Below, one piece after another: positions 10,664 through 19,970 of a stretch of 64,000 bases of DNA. The stretch spans positions 1 through 64,000 of the forward strand of contig CAMXIK010000007.1 of assembly GCA_947243855.1 (NCBI GenBank), written 5' to 3'. A program made the translations under genes and the position numbers. The first letter of the stretch is position 1. Every line of letters begins with the position of its first letter. Under the pieces are notes generated by a model. That model did not search any database. It had not been told where the DNA came from and worked only from the letters and a program-made list of their open reading frames with translations. This DNA is from an uncultured Lachnospiraceae bacterium (lineage in GTDB: Bacteria > Bacillota > Clostridia > Lachnospirales > Lachnospiraceae).

Positions 10664-12151
10664 TTAGATGATGATACACACCATTCCTCCATTACAATCG
10701 TTCACAATCTTCTGCATGGTCTCCTGCAGCTTCACCTGACTCTCCTCATTAATCATGGAAATCTTACCCGTAATGCCGTCGTTGACAAGCTGCTCCACGG
10801 TCTTTCCAAAAATATTGGTCTCCCAGATTCCCTCCTCGCCGGTATCCGCATCCGAAATAAATTGAATCAGATCCCTCGCTTGTTCCTCGGTTCCTACAAT
10901 AGGCGATATCTCCGTCTCTATGCTGGCCTTGATCATATGTATGCTGGGACTCTCGGCTTTGATCTTTACGCCAAACTTATTGCCTTGTTTAATCAGCTCC
11001 GGTTTTTCCAGCACAATCTCTTCCCGATCGGGCATCACCACGCCGTAACCCTTGTAACGTACCGCCTCCAAAGCATGCAGTACCTTCACATACTCCCGCT
11101 TCATCTTCGCCATCTCACGCAGGGTTGCAAGAAGCTGGTATTCGCTGCCGATATTTTCACCAACAAGCTCACTCAACATTTCGTAATAATAGGCGTCATC
11201 CACGTCAAGCACGATCCGCACACTGCCGTCAGACATATTGATGCCGTCCAGCTTGCATTTTTTAATGTATTCGCTCTCCACAGAAAACCGGTCCGCCGTA
11301 ATATCGCGGATATGGTTTAAATCCGCCATCAGCTCTTTGAGTTTACCGATGATATCCTGCTTCATCTTATGATCGCAGGGAAGCATCTCCACCCACTTGG
11401 GCATATAAAATTCAATCATGGTGAGCGGAAATTCGTAGAGGATGTTTTCCATGATGTGATTGATATCCTCTTTTTTCAACTGCTCACAGTTAATGGGCAT
11501 CACCGTGACCTGATACTTTTCGCTGATCTCGTCAGCCAAATTCCTTGTCTCCTCCGCATATGGCTTCTCGGAGTTTAAGAGCACAATATAAGGTTTTCCA
11601 AGCGCCTGCAGCTCCTTGATCGTTCGCTCCTCGGCTTCCAGAAAGCTCTCTCTCGGCAGTTCCCCGAAGGAACCGTCGCAGGTCACCACAATGCCAATTG
11701 TAGAATGATCCCGGATTACCTTTCTGGTGCCGATCTCCGCCGCTTTGGTAAAAGGAATCTCCTCCATGGACCATGGCGTTTTTACCATACGCTCCTCGTC
11801 CTTTTCCATATGGCCGCTGGCGCCGTCCACCATATAGCCCACGCAGTCGATCAGGCGCACCTTCACGTCAATGTCCGCCCCCAGCTTCACATGGGCCGCC
11901 TCCTTGGGGATAAACTTCGGTTCCGTCGTGGTGATGGTCTTCCCGCCGGCGCTCTGGGGCATTTCATCCTGCGCCCGCTCTTTCTCATGCTCATCCTCCA
12001 TATAGGGAAGCACCAAAAGATTCATAAAACGCTTAATGAAAGTAGACTTTCCCGTTCTGACCGGACCTACTACGCCCAGATAGATTTCGCCCCCCGTTCT
12101 GCGCTGTATATCTTTATACAAGTCATATGTACTATTCTGTAAGATATCCAT
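10664..12151 (-). CDS. spoIVA: SpoIVA, spore coat-anchoring ATPase
   Basis: Spore morphogenetic protein of 495 aa that polymerises on the forespore outer membrane as the base of the coat. Length is close to the Bacillus protein. The N-terminus carries GGEIYLGVVGPVRTGKSTF with Walker A near residues 29-37, and a later DCVGYMVDGA. The C-terminus ends in a short hydrophobic MVCIII, as is typical. Two adjacent ATGs follow AGGAGGA; the second (12151) has better spacing. Upstream at 12181-12210 a CATATACA with a GGTATA 16 nt away loosely resembles a sigma-E promoter, which would fit mother-cell expression. Confidence 0.95.
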   Translation of the reverse strand: MDILQNSTYDLYKDIQRRTGGEIYLGVVGPVRTGKSTFIKRFMNLLVLPYMEDEHEKERAQDEMPQSAGGKTITTTEPKFIPKEAAHVKLGADIDVKVRLIDCVGYMVDGASGHMEKDEERMVKTPWSMEEIPFTKAAEIGTRKVIRDHSTIGIVVTCDGSFGELPRESFLEAEERTIKELQALGKPYIVLLNSEKPYAEETRNLADEISEKYQVTVMPINCEQLKKEDINHIMENILYEFPLTMIEFYMPKWVEMLPCDHKMKQDIIGKLKELMADLNHIRDITADRFSVESEYIKKCKLDGINMSDGSVRIVLDVDDAYYYEMLSELVGENIGSEYQLLATLREMAKMKREYVKVLHALEAVRYKGYGVVMPDREEIVLEKPELIKQGNKFGVKIKAESPSIHMIKASIETEISPIVGTEEQARDLIQFISDADTGEEGIWETNIFGKTVEQLVNDGITGKISMINEESQVKLQETMQKIVNDCNGGMVCIII

Positions 12152-12180
12152 CATAAAATCCTCCTGCTTATACTGGTAAA

Positions 12181-12210
12181 TGTATATGCAGAAGGATTCC
12201 AGTCTATACC
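12181..12210 (-). promoter_or_regulatory. Possible sigma-E-like promoter for spoIVA
   Basis: Minus strand GGTATA (12205-12210), 16 nt, CATATACA (12181-12188). It resembles a sigma-E -10 (CATACA-type) but the -35 match is partial. spoIVA is sigma-E controlled in Bacillus, which is the main reason for noting it. Confidence 0.3.
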
Positions 12211-12243
12211 GTTTTATATAAATCCATACGAAGAATGCCTCTT

Positions 12244-13311
12244 TTACTGCTTCAGCTTATGAAAAATAATGCAGTTAGGCTGTTCCACTTTAATCTCTTT
12301 ACCGTTCATCACAAGAAGCCCGTTCTTTAAGTCCACTGTGAAGAAAGTCATTGTGTCCGATTCGTGGTTTAAGGAAACAAGATGCCTGTTATCTGGGAAC
12401 AGATTCGCATCCTTGGGATAATCCCCGCTGATCGGCAGGCACAAAATCTTAGACAGCATCCCCGTCTTCTGATCGACACTATAGATCGTCGCACTGTTGT
12501 CCCCCGCATTGGAACTTACCACATATTTAAAATCCTCCGAAATGTTAAGGGCACTGGCAGCGGAACCGCCCGCATGATAATCATTCAATGTGGAAATCGT
12601 CTGAATTTTCTCAAACTCCGGAATACCGTGTTTCTCTTCATAAGTGTAGACATCAATGTAATTTTTCAACTCGTGGACAATATAGAGAATATGCCCGTCC
12701 TTTGAAAATTTCAAATGGCGGGGCGCGGACTCTTGCTCACTGCGGATCATATCAATGGGCTTTAATGTGCCCCTCTCGTGATCCACGCGGTATACATTTA
12801 CATGGTCAAGTCCCAGGTCCGCGGCACACAAATAATGGTTATCTCTTGTCATCTTCACGCAGTTCACATGGGGCCTGAAATTCCGCTCCGCAATACTGCC
12901 CAGCCCTTTGTGGTAAACTTCATCCGTAATCTCACCGATCCCGCCGTCCTCCCGCAGACGCAGCACCGTAATTTTCCCGTCATGGTAGCCGCCCACAAAA
13001 AGGAGTTTGTCTTCATAATCCGTGGACAGATAACACCCTCTCATGCCATTGATCGTACCCTCGTTTATGACCTCCAGATCTCCGCCCGGCAGTATCTTAT
13101 AAGCTTCCACCCCGAAATCCGTGATCGAATACAGATATTTCTCATTGTGAGAAATAGAAATATAGGAGGAGTTCGTGATCTCCACCTGATTTTTCTCCGT
13201 CATTCTGCCGTTCTTCATATCCACATCATAAATTTTAATGCCGTAATTATCCTCTTTTGCCGTCGTGTAAGTGGACACATAAGCCACATATTTATCCTGA
13301 CCCATCGCCAT
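12244..13311 (-). CDS. Lactonase-family seven-bladed beta-propeller protein
   Basis: Protein of about 355 aa, of the lactonase (6-phosphogluconolactonase YbhE-type) beta-propeller family. Family features are YVSTYT at the N-terminus, the repeated blade pattern (NEKYLYSI, EDKLLFVGGYHDGKI, DHVNVYRVD), RHLKFSKDGHILYIVHE, and the late CLPISGDYPKDANLFPDNRHL. Some members hydrolyse 6-phosphogluconolactone, but many are uncharacterised. Three close in-frame ATGs exist; the second (13311) has AAAGGG 7 nt upstream. It is followed by spoIVA after 93 nt with no clear terminator. Confidence 0.82.
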   Translation of the reverse strand: MAMGQDKYVAYVSTYTTAKEDNYGIKIYDVDMKNGRMTEKNQVEITNSSYISISHNEKYLYSITDFGVEAYKILPGGDLEVINEGTINGMRGCYLSTDYEDKLLFVGGYHDGKITVLRLREDGGIGEITDEVYHKGLGSIAERNFRPHVNCVKMTRDNHYLCAADLGLDHVNVYRVDHERGTLKPIDMIRSEQESAPRHLKFSKDGHILYIVHELKNYIDVYTYEEKHGIPEFEKIQTISTLNDYHAGGSAASALNISEDFKYVVSSNAGDNSATIYSVDQKTGMLSKILCLPISGDYPKDANLFPDNRHLVSLNHESDTMTFFTVDLKNGLLVMNGKEIKVEQPNCIIFHKLKQ

Positions 13312-13428
13312 AACCATACCCTTTCTCAGATTTAGCTTCTCTTATGTCCTGAAATAGTTATACCTATTTTAGCATATTATTCCACTCTTGTTAATCCTTA
13401 AATTCTGATATTATTTTACATTTTCCCA

Positions 13429-13456
13429 TTGACATACCTCCCCGTTCTTGTATAAT
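13429..13456 (+). promoter_or_regulatory. Sigma-A promoter of the cupin regulator-pot operon
   Basis: TTGACA (13429-13434), 16-nt spacer, TATAAT (13451-13456). Both hexamers are consensus. Confidence 0.88.
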
Positions 13457-13470
13457 GGAATGCAGTGTAC

Positions 13471-13497
13471 GTTTAGTTTTAGTAAACTTTTAGTTTA
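13471..13497 (+). promoter_or_regulatory. Overlapping inverted repeats, likely regulator operator
   Basis: GTTTA-N7-TAAAC (13471-13487) overlaps TAAACT-ttt-AGTTTA (13483-13497), just downstream of the -10 box. The likely ligand is the HTH-cupin protein encoded next. Function is inferred. Confidence 0.55.
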
Positions 13498-13531
13498 TTT
13501 TTACTGAGTTTTTTTGAGAAACGGGGGACTT

Positions 13532-14092
13532 ATGGACAATACATCCGCCCGGATGGATCTGGGCAACAAACTAAAAGAATTGCGAAACAAAAAAGGATTG
13601 ACACAAGAGGAGCTGGCCGACCGCTGTGAACTTTCCAAGGGCTTTATCAGCCAGTTGGAAAACGACCTAACTTCCCCCTCCATCGCTACGTTAATGGATA
13701 TTTTACAGTGTCTTGGCACCAGCCTGAAAGAGTTCTTTTGCGACGCGGATGACGAACAGATCGTGTTTGGCAAAGAAGATTTCTTTGAAAAAATAGACGC
13801 CGATCTCCATAACAAGGTGGAGTGGATCATTCCAAACGCCCAGAAAAACAAGATGGAACCCATCCGCGTTACCTTAGAAAAAGACGGTTCCACCTATCCA
13901 GACCTTCCCCACGAAGGAGAAGAATTCGGCTATGTGCTGTCCGGTTCCATCACGATTGTGATCGGTAACCGCACGGTCAAGGCCGCCAAAGGGGAGGCTT
14001 TCTATTTCACCCCGAACTCGGAACACTACATCCGGACAAACGGAAAGAGCGGCGCCGTATTTTTATGGGTCAGCACCCCGCCAAACTTCTAG
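13532..14092 (+). CDS. XRE-cupin transcriptional regulator of the pot operon
   Basis: Regulator of 186 aa: an N-terminal HTH_XRE ([23 protein letters not shown], about 10-63) and a C-terminal cupin ([19 protein letters not shown] to FTPNSEHYI). Relatives of this architecture, such as PuuR-like proteins, control polyamine genes. Here it lies 67 nt ahead of potA on the same strand, which supports that link. The ATG at 13532 follows GGGGG; the longer track start at 13514 lacks an SD. It probably represses its own promoter and the transporter in response to polyamines. Confidence 0.88.
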   Translation: MDNTSARMDLGNKLKELRNKKGLTQEELADRCELSKGFISQLENDLTSPSIATLMDILQCLGTSLKEFFCDADDEQIVFGKEDFFEKIDADLHNKVEWIIPNAQKNKMEPIRVTLEKDGSTYPDLPHEGEEFGYVLSGSITIVIGNRTVKAAKGEAFYFTPNSEHYIRTNGKSGAVFLWVSTPPNF

Positions 14093-14159
14093 CAGAATCG
14101 AAAATTTTTCGAGCGAACACTGCGCATACAAAAACACGGATATCGGAGGACTTACTCTC

Positions 14160-15233
14160 GTGAATAAAGAACTGATTCAACTGATTAATATATCGAAATC
14201 CTTTGACGGACAGATGGTTCTGGATGAGTTAAATTTAAATATCCATGAGAACGAATTTGTCACGCTGTTAGGACCCAGCGGCTGCGGCAAAACAACGACG
14301 CTCCGTATTCTTGGAGGTTTTACCAATCCCGACAAAGGACGTGTTGTTTTTGACGGACAGGATATCACTAACATTCCGCCCAATAAAAGGCAGTTAAACA
14401 CTGTCTTTCAGAAATATGCGCTCTTTACCCATATGACTATCGCTGAAAACATTGCTTTTGGCCTGAAAATAAAGAAGAAATCCAAAAGCTACATAGACGA
14501 TAAAATCCGTTATGCACTAAAACTGGTCAATCTGGAAGGCTACGAAAACCGTATGCCCGACTCTCTAAGCGGCGGACAACAACAGCGGATCGCCATCGCC
14601 CGTGCCATCGTCAACGAGCCCAAGGTACTCCTTTTAGACGAGCCATTGGGCGCCCTTGACTTAAAGCTGCGGCAGGAAATGCAGTATGAACTGATCCGCA
14701 TGAAAAACGAACTTGGTATCACCTTCGTATACGTTACCCACGATCAGGAGGAAGCCCTCACCATGTCCGACACCGTCGTGGTTATGAATCAAGGTTATAT
14801 TCAGCAGATCGGCAGTCCGGAATCCATCTACAACGAACCGGAAAACGCGTTTGTGGCGGATTTTATCGGAGACAGCAATATCATCCCCGCCACCATGATT
14901 GAAGATAAATTGGTCGATATTCTCGGCACACGCTTTGCCTGCGTGGACACGGGGTTTGGCAACAACCGTCCTGTGGATGTGGTAATCCGCCCGGAGGACG
15001 TCATTCTGGTCGAGCCGTCGGAGGGCATCATTCAGGGCGTGGTCACACATCTGATCTTTAAAGGCGTTCACTATGAAATGGAAGTGCAGGCCTGCGGCTT
15101 TGAATGGCTGGTACAGTCCACGACTCTCTTCCCCGTAGGAAAAGAGGTGGGTATTCAGGTAGACCCGTTCAATATTCAGATCATGAACAAACCGGAATCT
15201 GAAGACGAGGAGGCGGTAACTCTTGACATCTAA
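14160..15233 (+). CDS. potA: PotA, spermidine/putrescine ABC transporter ATPase
   Basis: ATPase of 357 aa energising polyamine import. Walker [10 protein letters not shown] (about 38-46), signature LSGGQQQR, Walker [12 protein letters not shown] and the H-loop THDQEEA are intact. A TOBE-like C-terminal domain (about 240-350) is typical of PotA. It starts with GTG at 14160, with GGAGG 10 nt upstream. It overlaps potB by 11 nt. Confidence 0.95.
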   Translation: MNKELIQLINISKSFDGQMVLDELNLNIHENEFVTLLGPSGCGKTTTLRILGGFTNPDKGRVVFDGQDITNIPPNKRQLNTVFQKYALFTHMTIAENIAFGLKIKKKSKSYIDDKIRYALKLVNLEGYENRMPDSLSGGQQQRIAIARAIVNEPKVLLLDEPLGALDLKLRQEMQYELIRMKNELGITFVYVTHDQEEALTMSDTVVVMNQGYIQQIGSPESIYNEPENAFVADFIGDSNIIPATMIEDKLVDILGTRFACVDTGFGNNRPVDVVIRPEDVILVEPSEGIIQGVVTHLIFKGVHYEMEVQACGFEWLVQSTTLFPVGKEVGIQVDPFNIQIMNKPESEDEEAVTLDI

Positions 15234-16041
15234 AAGCAAATGGCTGTCGGCCCCCTATCTGCTCTGGTCCGCCGTATTTATCATCATTCCTTTATGTATG
15301 GTATTTTACTACGGTCTGACTGACAAAACGGGCGCCTTCACCCTTGACAATATCATTGCCATCACCACGGCTGGACACGCAAAGTCGCTCCGGCTTGCTC
15401 TCCTGCTTTCGCTGGCAAGTACCATCGTCTGTTTCCTTCTGGCTTATCCGCTGGCGATGATCCTTGCCAACATGAAGGTAAAGCGGCATAACTTCATTAT
15501 CTTGATCTTTATTCTGCCCATGTGGATGAACTTCCTTCTTCGCACCTTGGCATGGCAGACTTTGCTCGAAAAGAATGGGGTGATTAACCATGTCCTTTCC
15601 TTCTTTCATCTGCCTGCTTTAAAGATCATCAATACGCCGGCGGCAATCATTCTCGGCATGGTATACAACTTCCTGCCCTTTATGATCCTGCCCCTTTATA
15701 ACGCTTTGGCCAAAATCGACACAAACGTAATCAATGCCGCCCACGATCTGGGTGCAAACCATTTTTATACGCTTACCCGCATTATTCTGCCCCTTTCCAT
15801 TCCGGGCATTATCAGCGGCATTACCATGGTGTTTATTCCGGCGCTCACCACCTTTGTGATCAGTTCGCTCCTCGGCGGCGGCAAGCTTCTTCTCATCGGC
15901 GACGTAATTGAACAGGAATTTACACGGATGTCCAACTGGCACCTCGGCAGCGGTCTGTCCATGGTGTTAATGATATTTATCCTAATTAATATGATTTTAT
16001 CCTCTATTTTCGATAAAGAAGGGGAGGGCTCCATGCTATGA
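15223..16041 (+). CDS. potB: PotB, polyamine ABC transporter permease
   Basis: Permease of 272 aa with about six membrane segments and the EAA-like loop [26 protein letters not shown] (about 166-192), which contacts PotA. The TTG start at 15223 follows GAGGAGG inside the end of potA. The stop overlaps the potC ATG by 4 nt (ATGA). It forms the inner-membrane channel with PotC. Confidence 0.93.
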   Translation: MTSKSKWLSAPYLLWSAVFIIIPLCMVFYYGLTDKTGAFTLDNIIAITTAGHAKSLRLALLLSLASTIVCFLLAYPLAMILANMKVKRHNFIILIFILPMWMNFLLRTLAWQTLLEKNGVINHVLSFFHLPALKIINTPAAIILGMVYNFLPFMILPLYNALAKIDTNVINAAHDLGANHFYTLTRIILPLSIPGIISGITMVFIPALTTFVISSLLGGGKLLLIGDVIEQEFTRMSNWHLGSGLSMVLMIFILINMILSSIFDKEGEGSML

Positions 16042-16820
16042 AATCCGTTATGAAAAAAATATACATAGCCCTAATTATTCTTTTCCTGTACGCTCCCATC
16101 GGAACCCTGATCGTACTTTCTTTTAATGCGAGTAAAACGAGAGCGAAATGGGGCGGCTTTACCTTTAGGTGGTATGTCTCCCTGTTCCAGAACGAGGAAA
16201 TTCTGCGAGCGCTTTTTAACACCCTGCTCATCGCGTTTCTGTCTTCTTTTGCTGCCACCGTCATCGGCACTGTGGCCTGCATTGCCATGATGGCTATGAA
16301 GCGCAGGACAAAATCCATCCTCATGGGAATCACCAACATCCCCATGCTGAATGCGGATATCGTCACCGGCATTTCCCTGATGCTGCTTTATATCAGCCTC
16401 GGTATTCGGTTCGGCATTGGAACTATCCTGTTGTCGCATATTACCTTTAACATCCCCTATGTGATTTTAAGCGTGATGCCCCGTGTACGTCAATTGAATA
16501 TAAGCACCTACGAAGCGGCCCTTGATCTTGGCGCTTCCCACGTAAACGCCTTTTTTAAGGTCGTATTTCCGGATTTGCTGCCCGGCATCCTCTCCGGCTT
16601 TTTAATGGCGTTCACGATGTCTTTGGACGATTTCATCATCACTCATTTTACAAAAGGCGTGGGCGTGGACACCCTGTCCACAAAGATCTACACCGAAATC
16701 AAAAAGGGCATTAAACCGGAAATGTACGCGCTCTCCGCCCTTATTTTTATCACCGTTCTGACATTGCTTGTTTTGATCAACCTGTCTCCAACAGACAAGA
16801 ATAAAAAAAGAAGCGAATAG
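16038..16820 (+). CDS. potC: PotC, polyamine ABC transporter permease
   Basis: Second permease, 260 aa, with about six membrane segments. The N-terminal IYIALIILFLYAPIGTLIVLSFNASK and the loop YEAALDLGASHVNAFFKVVFPDLLPGI are typical of PotC. The ATG at 16038 follows GGGAGGGC at a workable distance and is coupled to potB. potD starts 26 nt downstream. Confidence 0.93.
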   Translation: MKSVMKKIYIALIILFLYAPIGTLIVLSFNASKTRAKWGGFTFRWYVSLFQNEEILRALFNTLLIAFLSSFAATVIGTVACIAMMAMKRRTKSILMGITNIPMLNADIVTGISLMLLYISLGIRFGIGTILLSHITFNIPYVILSVMPRVRQLNISTYEAALDLGASHVNAFFKVVFPDLLPGILSGFLMAFTMSLDDFIITHFTKGVGVDTLSTKIYTEIKKGIKPEMYALSALIFITVLTLLVLINLSPTDKNKKRSE

Positions 16821-16846
16821 TTTTAGAAGCGAGGAAGACGGAAGAC

Positions 16847-17926
16847 ATGAAAAATAAAAAAAACGATCAAGTTAAAAAGACAATGTGCGCGCTGCTTCTG
16901 CTCTCAATGACGGCATTTTGCGGCTGCGGCTCCGCTGAAAAGGGCGTAAACGGTCAGGTCATTGTCTACAACTGGGGCGAATATATTGATCCGGAAACCA
17001 TCCGTATGTTTGAAGAAGAATATGGTATTAAAGTCATTTACGACGAATTTGAAACCAACGAAAGCATGTACCCCAAAGTGGAGTCCGGCGCTGTGGCTTA
17101 CGATATTGCCTGCCCTTCCGACTACATGATCAGCCGCATGATCCAGAATGGGATGCTTTCTGAACTGGATTTCAGCAAAATGCCCAATGTGAAGAAAAAC
17201 ATCGGCGCACAATACTTTGAGCAGTCAAAAGGCTTTGATCCCGATAACAAATATGCCGTCCCCTACTGCTGGGGCACTGTGGGCATTCTCTACAACAAAA
17301 CCATGGTGGAGGAACCGATCACCCGCTGGGAACAGCTCTGGGATGAAAAATATGCCGATAATATTCTCATGCAGGACTCCGTCCGGGATGCTTTTATGGT
17401 AGCCGAAAAATTGAATGGTAATTCCATGAATACCCTCGACCCCGAGGAGCTGGAAGCGGCAAAAGATCTGTTGATCGAGCAGAAACCTCTGATTCAGGCT
17501 TACGTGGTAGATCAGGTGCGGGATAAAATGATCGGCGCAGAGGCGGCGATCGGGGTGATCTATTCTGGCGAGGCCATCTACACTCAGCGGGAAAATCCCG
17601 ATCTGGTGTATGTGATTCCCGAAGAGGGAACCAACGTGTGGATCGATTCTTGGGTGATTTTAAAAAATGCGCCGAACAAAGAAAACGCCGAAAAGTTTAT
17701 AGATTTTATGTGCCGGGAAGATATCGCCCTTATGAACTTTGATTATATCACCTACTCCACTCCAAATGAGGCAGCAAGGGCGCTGATCGAAGACGAGGCT
17801 GTCCGTAACTCCGAGATCGCCTTTCCCGATCTGTCTCTGTATGATAATCTGGAAACTTACGTATATCTTGGCGAGGAAGGGGATTCTCTTTATAATGAGC
17901 TGTGGAAGGAAGTGAAGGCGTATTGA
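16847..17926 (+). CDS. potD: PotD, polyamine-binding lipoprotein
   Basis: Extracellular binding protein of 359 aa that delivers spermidine or putrescine to PotBC. The N-terminus is a lipoprotein signal: basic KNKKNDQVKK, hydrophobic ALLLLSMTAF, then cysteines (FCGCGS), one of which would be lipidated. The mature start VIVYNWGEYIDPETI is characteristic of PotD. Conserved ligand-site features (AVPYCWGTVGILYNK, IDSWVILKNAPN) are present. It closes the operon. Confidence 0.94.
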   Translation: MKNKKNDQVKKTMCALLLLSMTAFCGCGSAEKGVNGQVIVYNWGEYIDPETIRMFEEEYGIKVIYDEFETNESMYPKVESGAVAYDIACPSDYMISRMIQNGMLSELDFSKMPNVKKNIGAQYFEQSKGFDPDNKYAVPYCWGTVGILYNKTMVEEPITRWEQLWDEKYADNILMQDSVRDAFMVAEKLNGNSMNTLDPEELEAAKDLLIEQKPLIQAYVVDQVRDKMIGAEAAIGVIYSGEAIYTQRENPDLVYVIPEEGTNVWIDSWVILKNAPNKENAEKFIDFMCREDIALMNFDYITYSTPNEAARALIEDEAVRNSEIAFPDLSLYDNLETYVYLGEEGDSLYNELWKEVKAY

Positions 17927-17948
17927 GCAGGGATGTTGCATCCCTGCT
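17926..17948 (+). terminator. Perfect hairpin at the end of potD
   Basis: AGCAGGGATG and CATCCCTGCT form a 10-bp stem with a 3-nt loop beginning at the last base of the potD stop codon. No U-tract follows on the plus strand, so it is either an atypical terminator or a 3'-end stabiliser. Confidence 0.5.
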
Positions 17949-17963
17949 GTGTGATGAATAACT

Positions 17964-18195
17964 TCACTCCACACCTCCAAACATTAGTGCGATTTCACGA
18001 TTCATTTCATCAAAATCATAATTATGGTCATATAAATCCTGTCCTTTTGCTATACCAATTCTTTTATGATTTATTGTATCTTCCTTTTCTAATAAAATCT
18101 GATTGTATAAAGCGATTCATCATGTCCAACAAAAACTGTAAATTATCTTCTGACAAACTATTCACTTTCTGAACCACTTGTTCTTGTAATGTCAT
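17964..18195 (-). pseudogene. Frameshifted antitoxin-like gene remnant
   Basis: A minus-strand frame starts at ATG 18195 behind GGTGGG and reads MTLQEQVVQKVNSLSEDNLQ...FIQSDF, then hits a stop. One base out, the frame continues as LEKEDTINHKRIGIAKGQDLYDHNYDFDEMNREIALMFGGVE and stops at 17964. Joined, this is about 77 aa with the look of small helical antitoxins (an ED.LQ helix and a DFDEMNREIA..FG tail) that precede PIN or RelE toxins. No toxin follows: the next gene is the convergent potD. It is probably a decayed TA module. The frame break lies near TTTTATTAG. A sequencing error is also possible. Confidence 0.6.
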
Positions 18196-18200
18196 TAAAT

Positions 18201-18558
18201 CACCCACCTTTTGTCAATAATCATATTCTAAAATATATATTCTTCGATTCTAAAAAAACTCATAGTTAGTATCTGTATATATTATTTTACCGCCCTGACA
18301 CTCATGATACAACTTGGATTTTACTATTTTAAAGAAAAAAAACAAAAAAGGAATATCCATGCCACAGCACCTGACATTCCCTCTTCATGGTTGATTTTTT
18401 CATTGTCTGCCAACCCACAGCACCTATATCCGAAAAACATCTATCAATTCTTTATATTTGTAACATTATGATTCCCCTTAGACCAATTAGCCAACGGCAA
18501 CACTTTTCTATAAAGCACATAAGCGTCGATCTCTTCGTCTTCTCGTTCCTCACATAAT
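18201..18558. other. Gene-poor AT-rich spacer
   Basis: No intact gene is visible. It holds the repeated terminator at 18334-18386. Between 18444 and 18560, minus strand, a frame without a start encodes a short acidic peptide (EEREDEEIDAYVLYRK) that may be a remnant C-terminus. Confidence 0.5.
18334..18386 (-). terminator. Repeated terminator element, copy 1
   Basis: Minus strand GGAATGTC pairs with GATATTCC over an inner GTGC/GCAT stem, followed by a U-rich tract. The 37-nt core differs at only 2 positions from copy 2 at 23777-23813. One difference keeps pairing in the stem (U-A versus U-G). Confidence 0.7.
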
Positions 18559-19074
18559 TCATTTTTTCTTTGTCATAGAAACGATTGCACACACCACGCA
18601 AATCAAGCACCAAAACGCCCAAATTCTAAGATCACTATAACTTCCAGCAAGTGCAAATCCAATAAGAACTCCAAGTCCATAAAGGACAATTAAAGCAATA
18701 TCGCCGCCTTTTCCGCCTTTTCTTGTCGCTACAGATACAATACCACCAGATAAAAGCATAATAGCAACAATAATTCCCGCGCTTCCGCTTACCTCTCCAT
18801 TATTTGACAATGCATTTCCCAAGCCCGCAGCACATGATTGGAACGATACTAATATAAATAAAACCATAGATAAAATCCCTGAAACCAACTTCCATGTTGC
18901 AAGCGGCGCACCGCCAGCTTTGCTTCCTTTTGATACTGTATTAGCATTGGAAGCTGCTACATCTGATGAAGCCGAAAGTTTCATTACATAGCCGCATTTT
19001 GGACATTTTACTGCCTGCCCCGCTTGCACTCCTGATATTAGATTTTGACATTTTGGACATTTTACACTTGCCAT
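18559..19074 (-). CDS. Zinc-ribbon membrane protein of unknown function
   Basis: Protein of 171 aa not assigned to a characterised family. The N-terminus has two CxxC pairs (VKCPKCQN at about 5 and VKCPKCGYVM at about 23), forming a zinc ribbon. A serine/alanine-rich linker follows, then about four hydrophobic segments from residue 60, ending in KKK. Zinc-ribbon plus membrane proteins of this type are common in Firmicutes. The start at 19074 has GGGAGG upstream. It lies 48 nt after the DUF4352 gene in the same direction. Confidence 0.75.
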   Translation of the reverse strand: MASVKCPKCQNLISGVQAGQAVKCPKCGYVMKLSASSDVAASNANTVSKGSKAGGAPLATWKLVSGILSMVLFILVSFQSCAAGLGNALSNNGEVSGSAGIIVAIMLLSGGIVSVATRKGGKGGDIALIVLYGLGVLIGFALAGSYSDLRIWAFWCLICVVCAIVSMTKKK

Positions 19075-19122
19075 TTTAAGATTCCTCCCTTATGTATTGT
19101 TTTACCATTTTCCTTTTATCTC

Positions 19123-19713
19123 CTATCTATCAAAAACAAAACTAAATTCCGTATCTCCGAAATAATTGTCCTTATAGAATATCTCCATTTCTTTCCAATC
19201 AGATGGTAATTCTAAAGGAATACATGCTCTCATTCTTCCTCCTTGCACAATATCTCCTGTCAAAAGCTCTAAATTAAGTTCTGTCATAGAAAAAATCGCA
19301 CTAGAGCTTGATTCAACATTGTATCCGTCACAATAATACAAAAATGGAGTCCATGTATCCATCGTTACTTTTTCGTTCCTTCCATTGTATATCTCAAATT
19401 CTGGAAAAACAAAAACCTTCCCATCTGCGGGACTATTATATTCTGTTCCACTTGATTCTGTATATCCTAAAAATATCAACTCCAATCCGTTGCAATTCGC
19501 TGTTTCCCCTTTCTTATAAACTCTATTACTATTATTCTTATCAGTTTTATTTTCTTCCGACCTGCTTTTTTCTGGCTGAATCGACACGGGTTCATTTGAT
19601 TGTACAACCATTTCTCCACCCTGCCCTGTTTCGTTATCATCATTGATCCAATAAGGCGTTATTTTATCTCGCTTTTCGCTCGCAGTTTTATCCTTCACTG
19701 ATTCCACCGCCAC
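19123..19713 (-). CDS. DUF4352-like secreted domain, 3' part of a likely split gene
   Basis: Reading frame of up to 196 aa. The first 65 residues are a hydrophilic linker. The rest (YKKGETANCNGLELIFLGY to FGDTEFSFVFDR) resembles the immunoglobulin-like DUF4352 domain found on surface lipoproteins or membrane-anchored proteins. It has no signal peptide of its own and only a weak SD before GTG 19713. The frame is open further upstream (REGWTPEQATEEV), in a different phase from the preceding membrane-segment ORF, which suggests one gene broken by a frameshift. Confidence 0.6.
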   Translation of the reverse strand: MAVESVKDKTASEKRDKITPYWINDDNETGQGGEMVVQSNEPVSIQPEKSRSEENKTDKNNSNRVYKKGETANCNGLELIFLGYTESSGTEYNSPADGKVFVFPEFEIYNGRNEKVTMDTWTPFLYYCDGYNVESSSSAIFSMTELNLELLTGDIVQGGRMRACIPLELPSDWKEMEIFYKDNYFGDTEFSFVFDR

Positions 19714-19913
19714 TTCTTCCGTCGCCTGCTCCGGTGTCCATCCTTCCCTATGAAAAGTCCCATGATTGATGTTTTACTATCCATGTAGCTTTCGATCATA
19801 CCGACAATTCCTAACACGAATCCGACAGCGCACGGCACAATCCCTATGTACCAATAAGACGATAAAGTCCCGAAAGTTCCAAAAATTAACGAAAGAATAC
19901 CCAATATGTCCAT
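19695..19913 (-). CDS. Small membrane protein, 5' part of the split DUF4352 gene
   Basis: Short protein of 72 aa from ATG 19913, with GAGGAG upstream; the track start at 19970 lies inside the promoter. Two hydrophobic segments (ILGILSLIFGTFGTL and YIGIVPCAVGFVLGIVGMI) resemble the N-terminal membrane region of DUF4190/DUF4352 proteins. The last 15 residues (HRSRRRKKWRWNQ) look like out-of-frame translation. It overlaps the DUF4352 frame by 19 nt. It is either a pseudogene half or a coupled two-gene arrangement. Confidence 0.6.
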   Translation of the reverse strand: MDILGILSLIFGTFGTLSSYWYIGIVPCAVGFVLGIVGMIESYMDSKTSIMGLFIGKDGHRSRRRKKWRWNQ

Positions 19914-19941
19914 CACATTCTCCTCTGTTTTCTCTTTCTCT

Positions 19942-19970
19942 ATGATACCAACAATATTTTTTGTAGTCAA
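19942..19970 (-). promoter_or_regulatory. Sigma-A promoter of the DUF4352 gene cluster
   Basis: Minus strand TTGACT (19965-19970), 17-nt spacer, TATCAT (19942-19947). The -35 overlaps the palindrome at 19969-20001 by two bases. Confidence 0.8.

Noticed and set aside
17933-18172. 79-aa plus-strand ORF after potD
   Set aside because: It is antisense to the broken antitoxin gene, begins inside the potD hairpin and has no SD.
18444-18560. Minus-strand frame reading EEREDEEIDAYVLYRKVLPLANW
   Set aside because: It has no start codon or SD and overlaps the end of the zinc-ribbon gene; at most a remnant, so not called as a gene.
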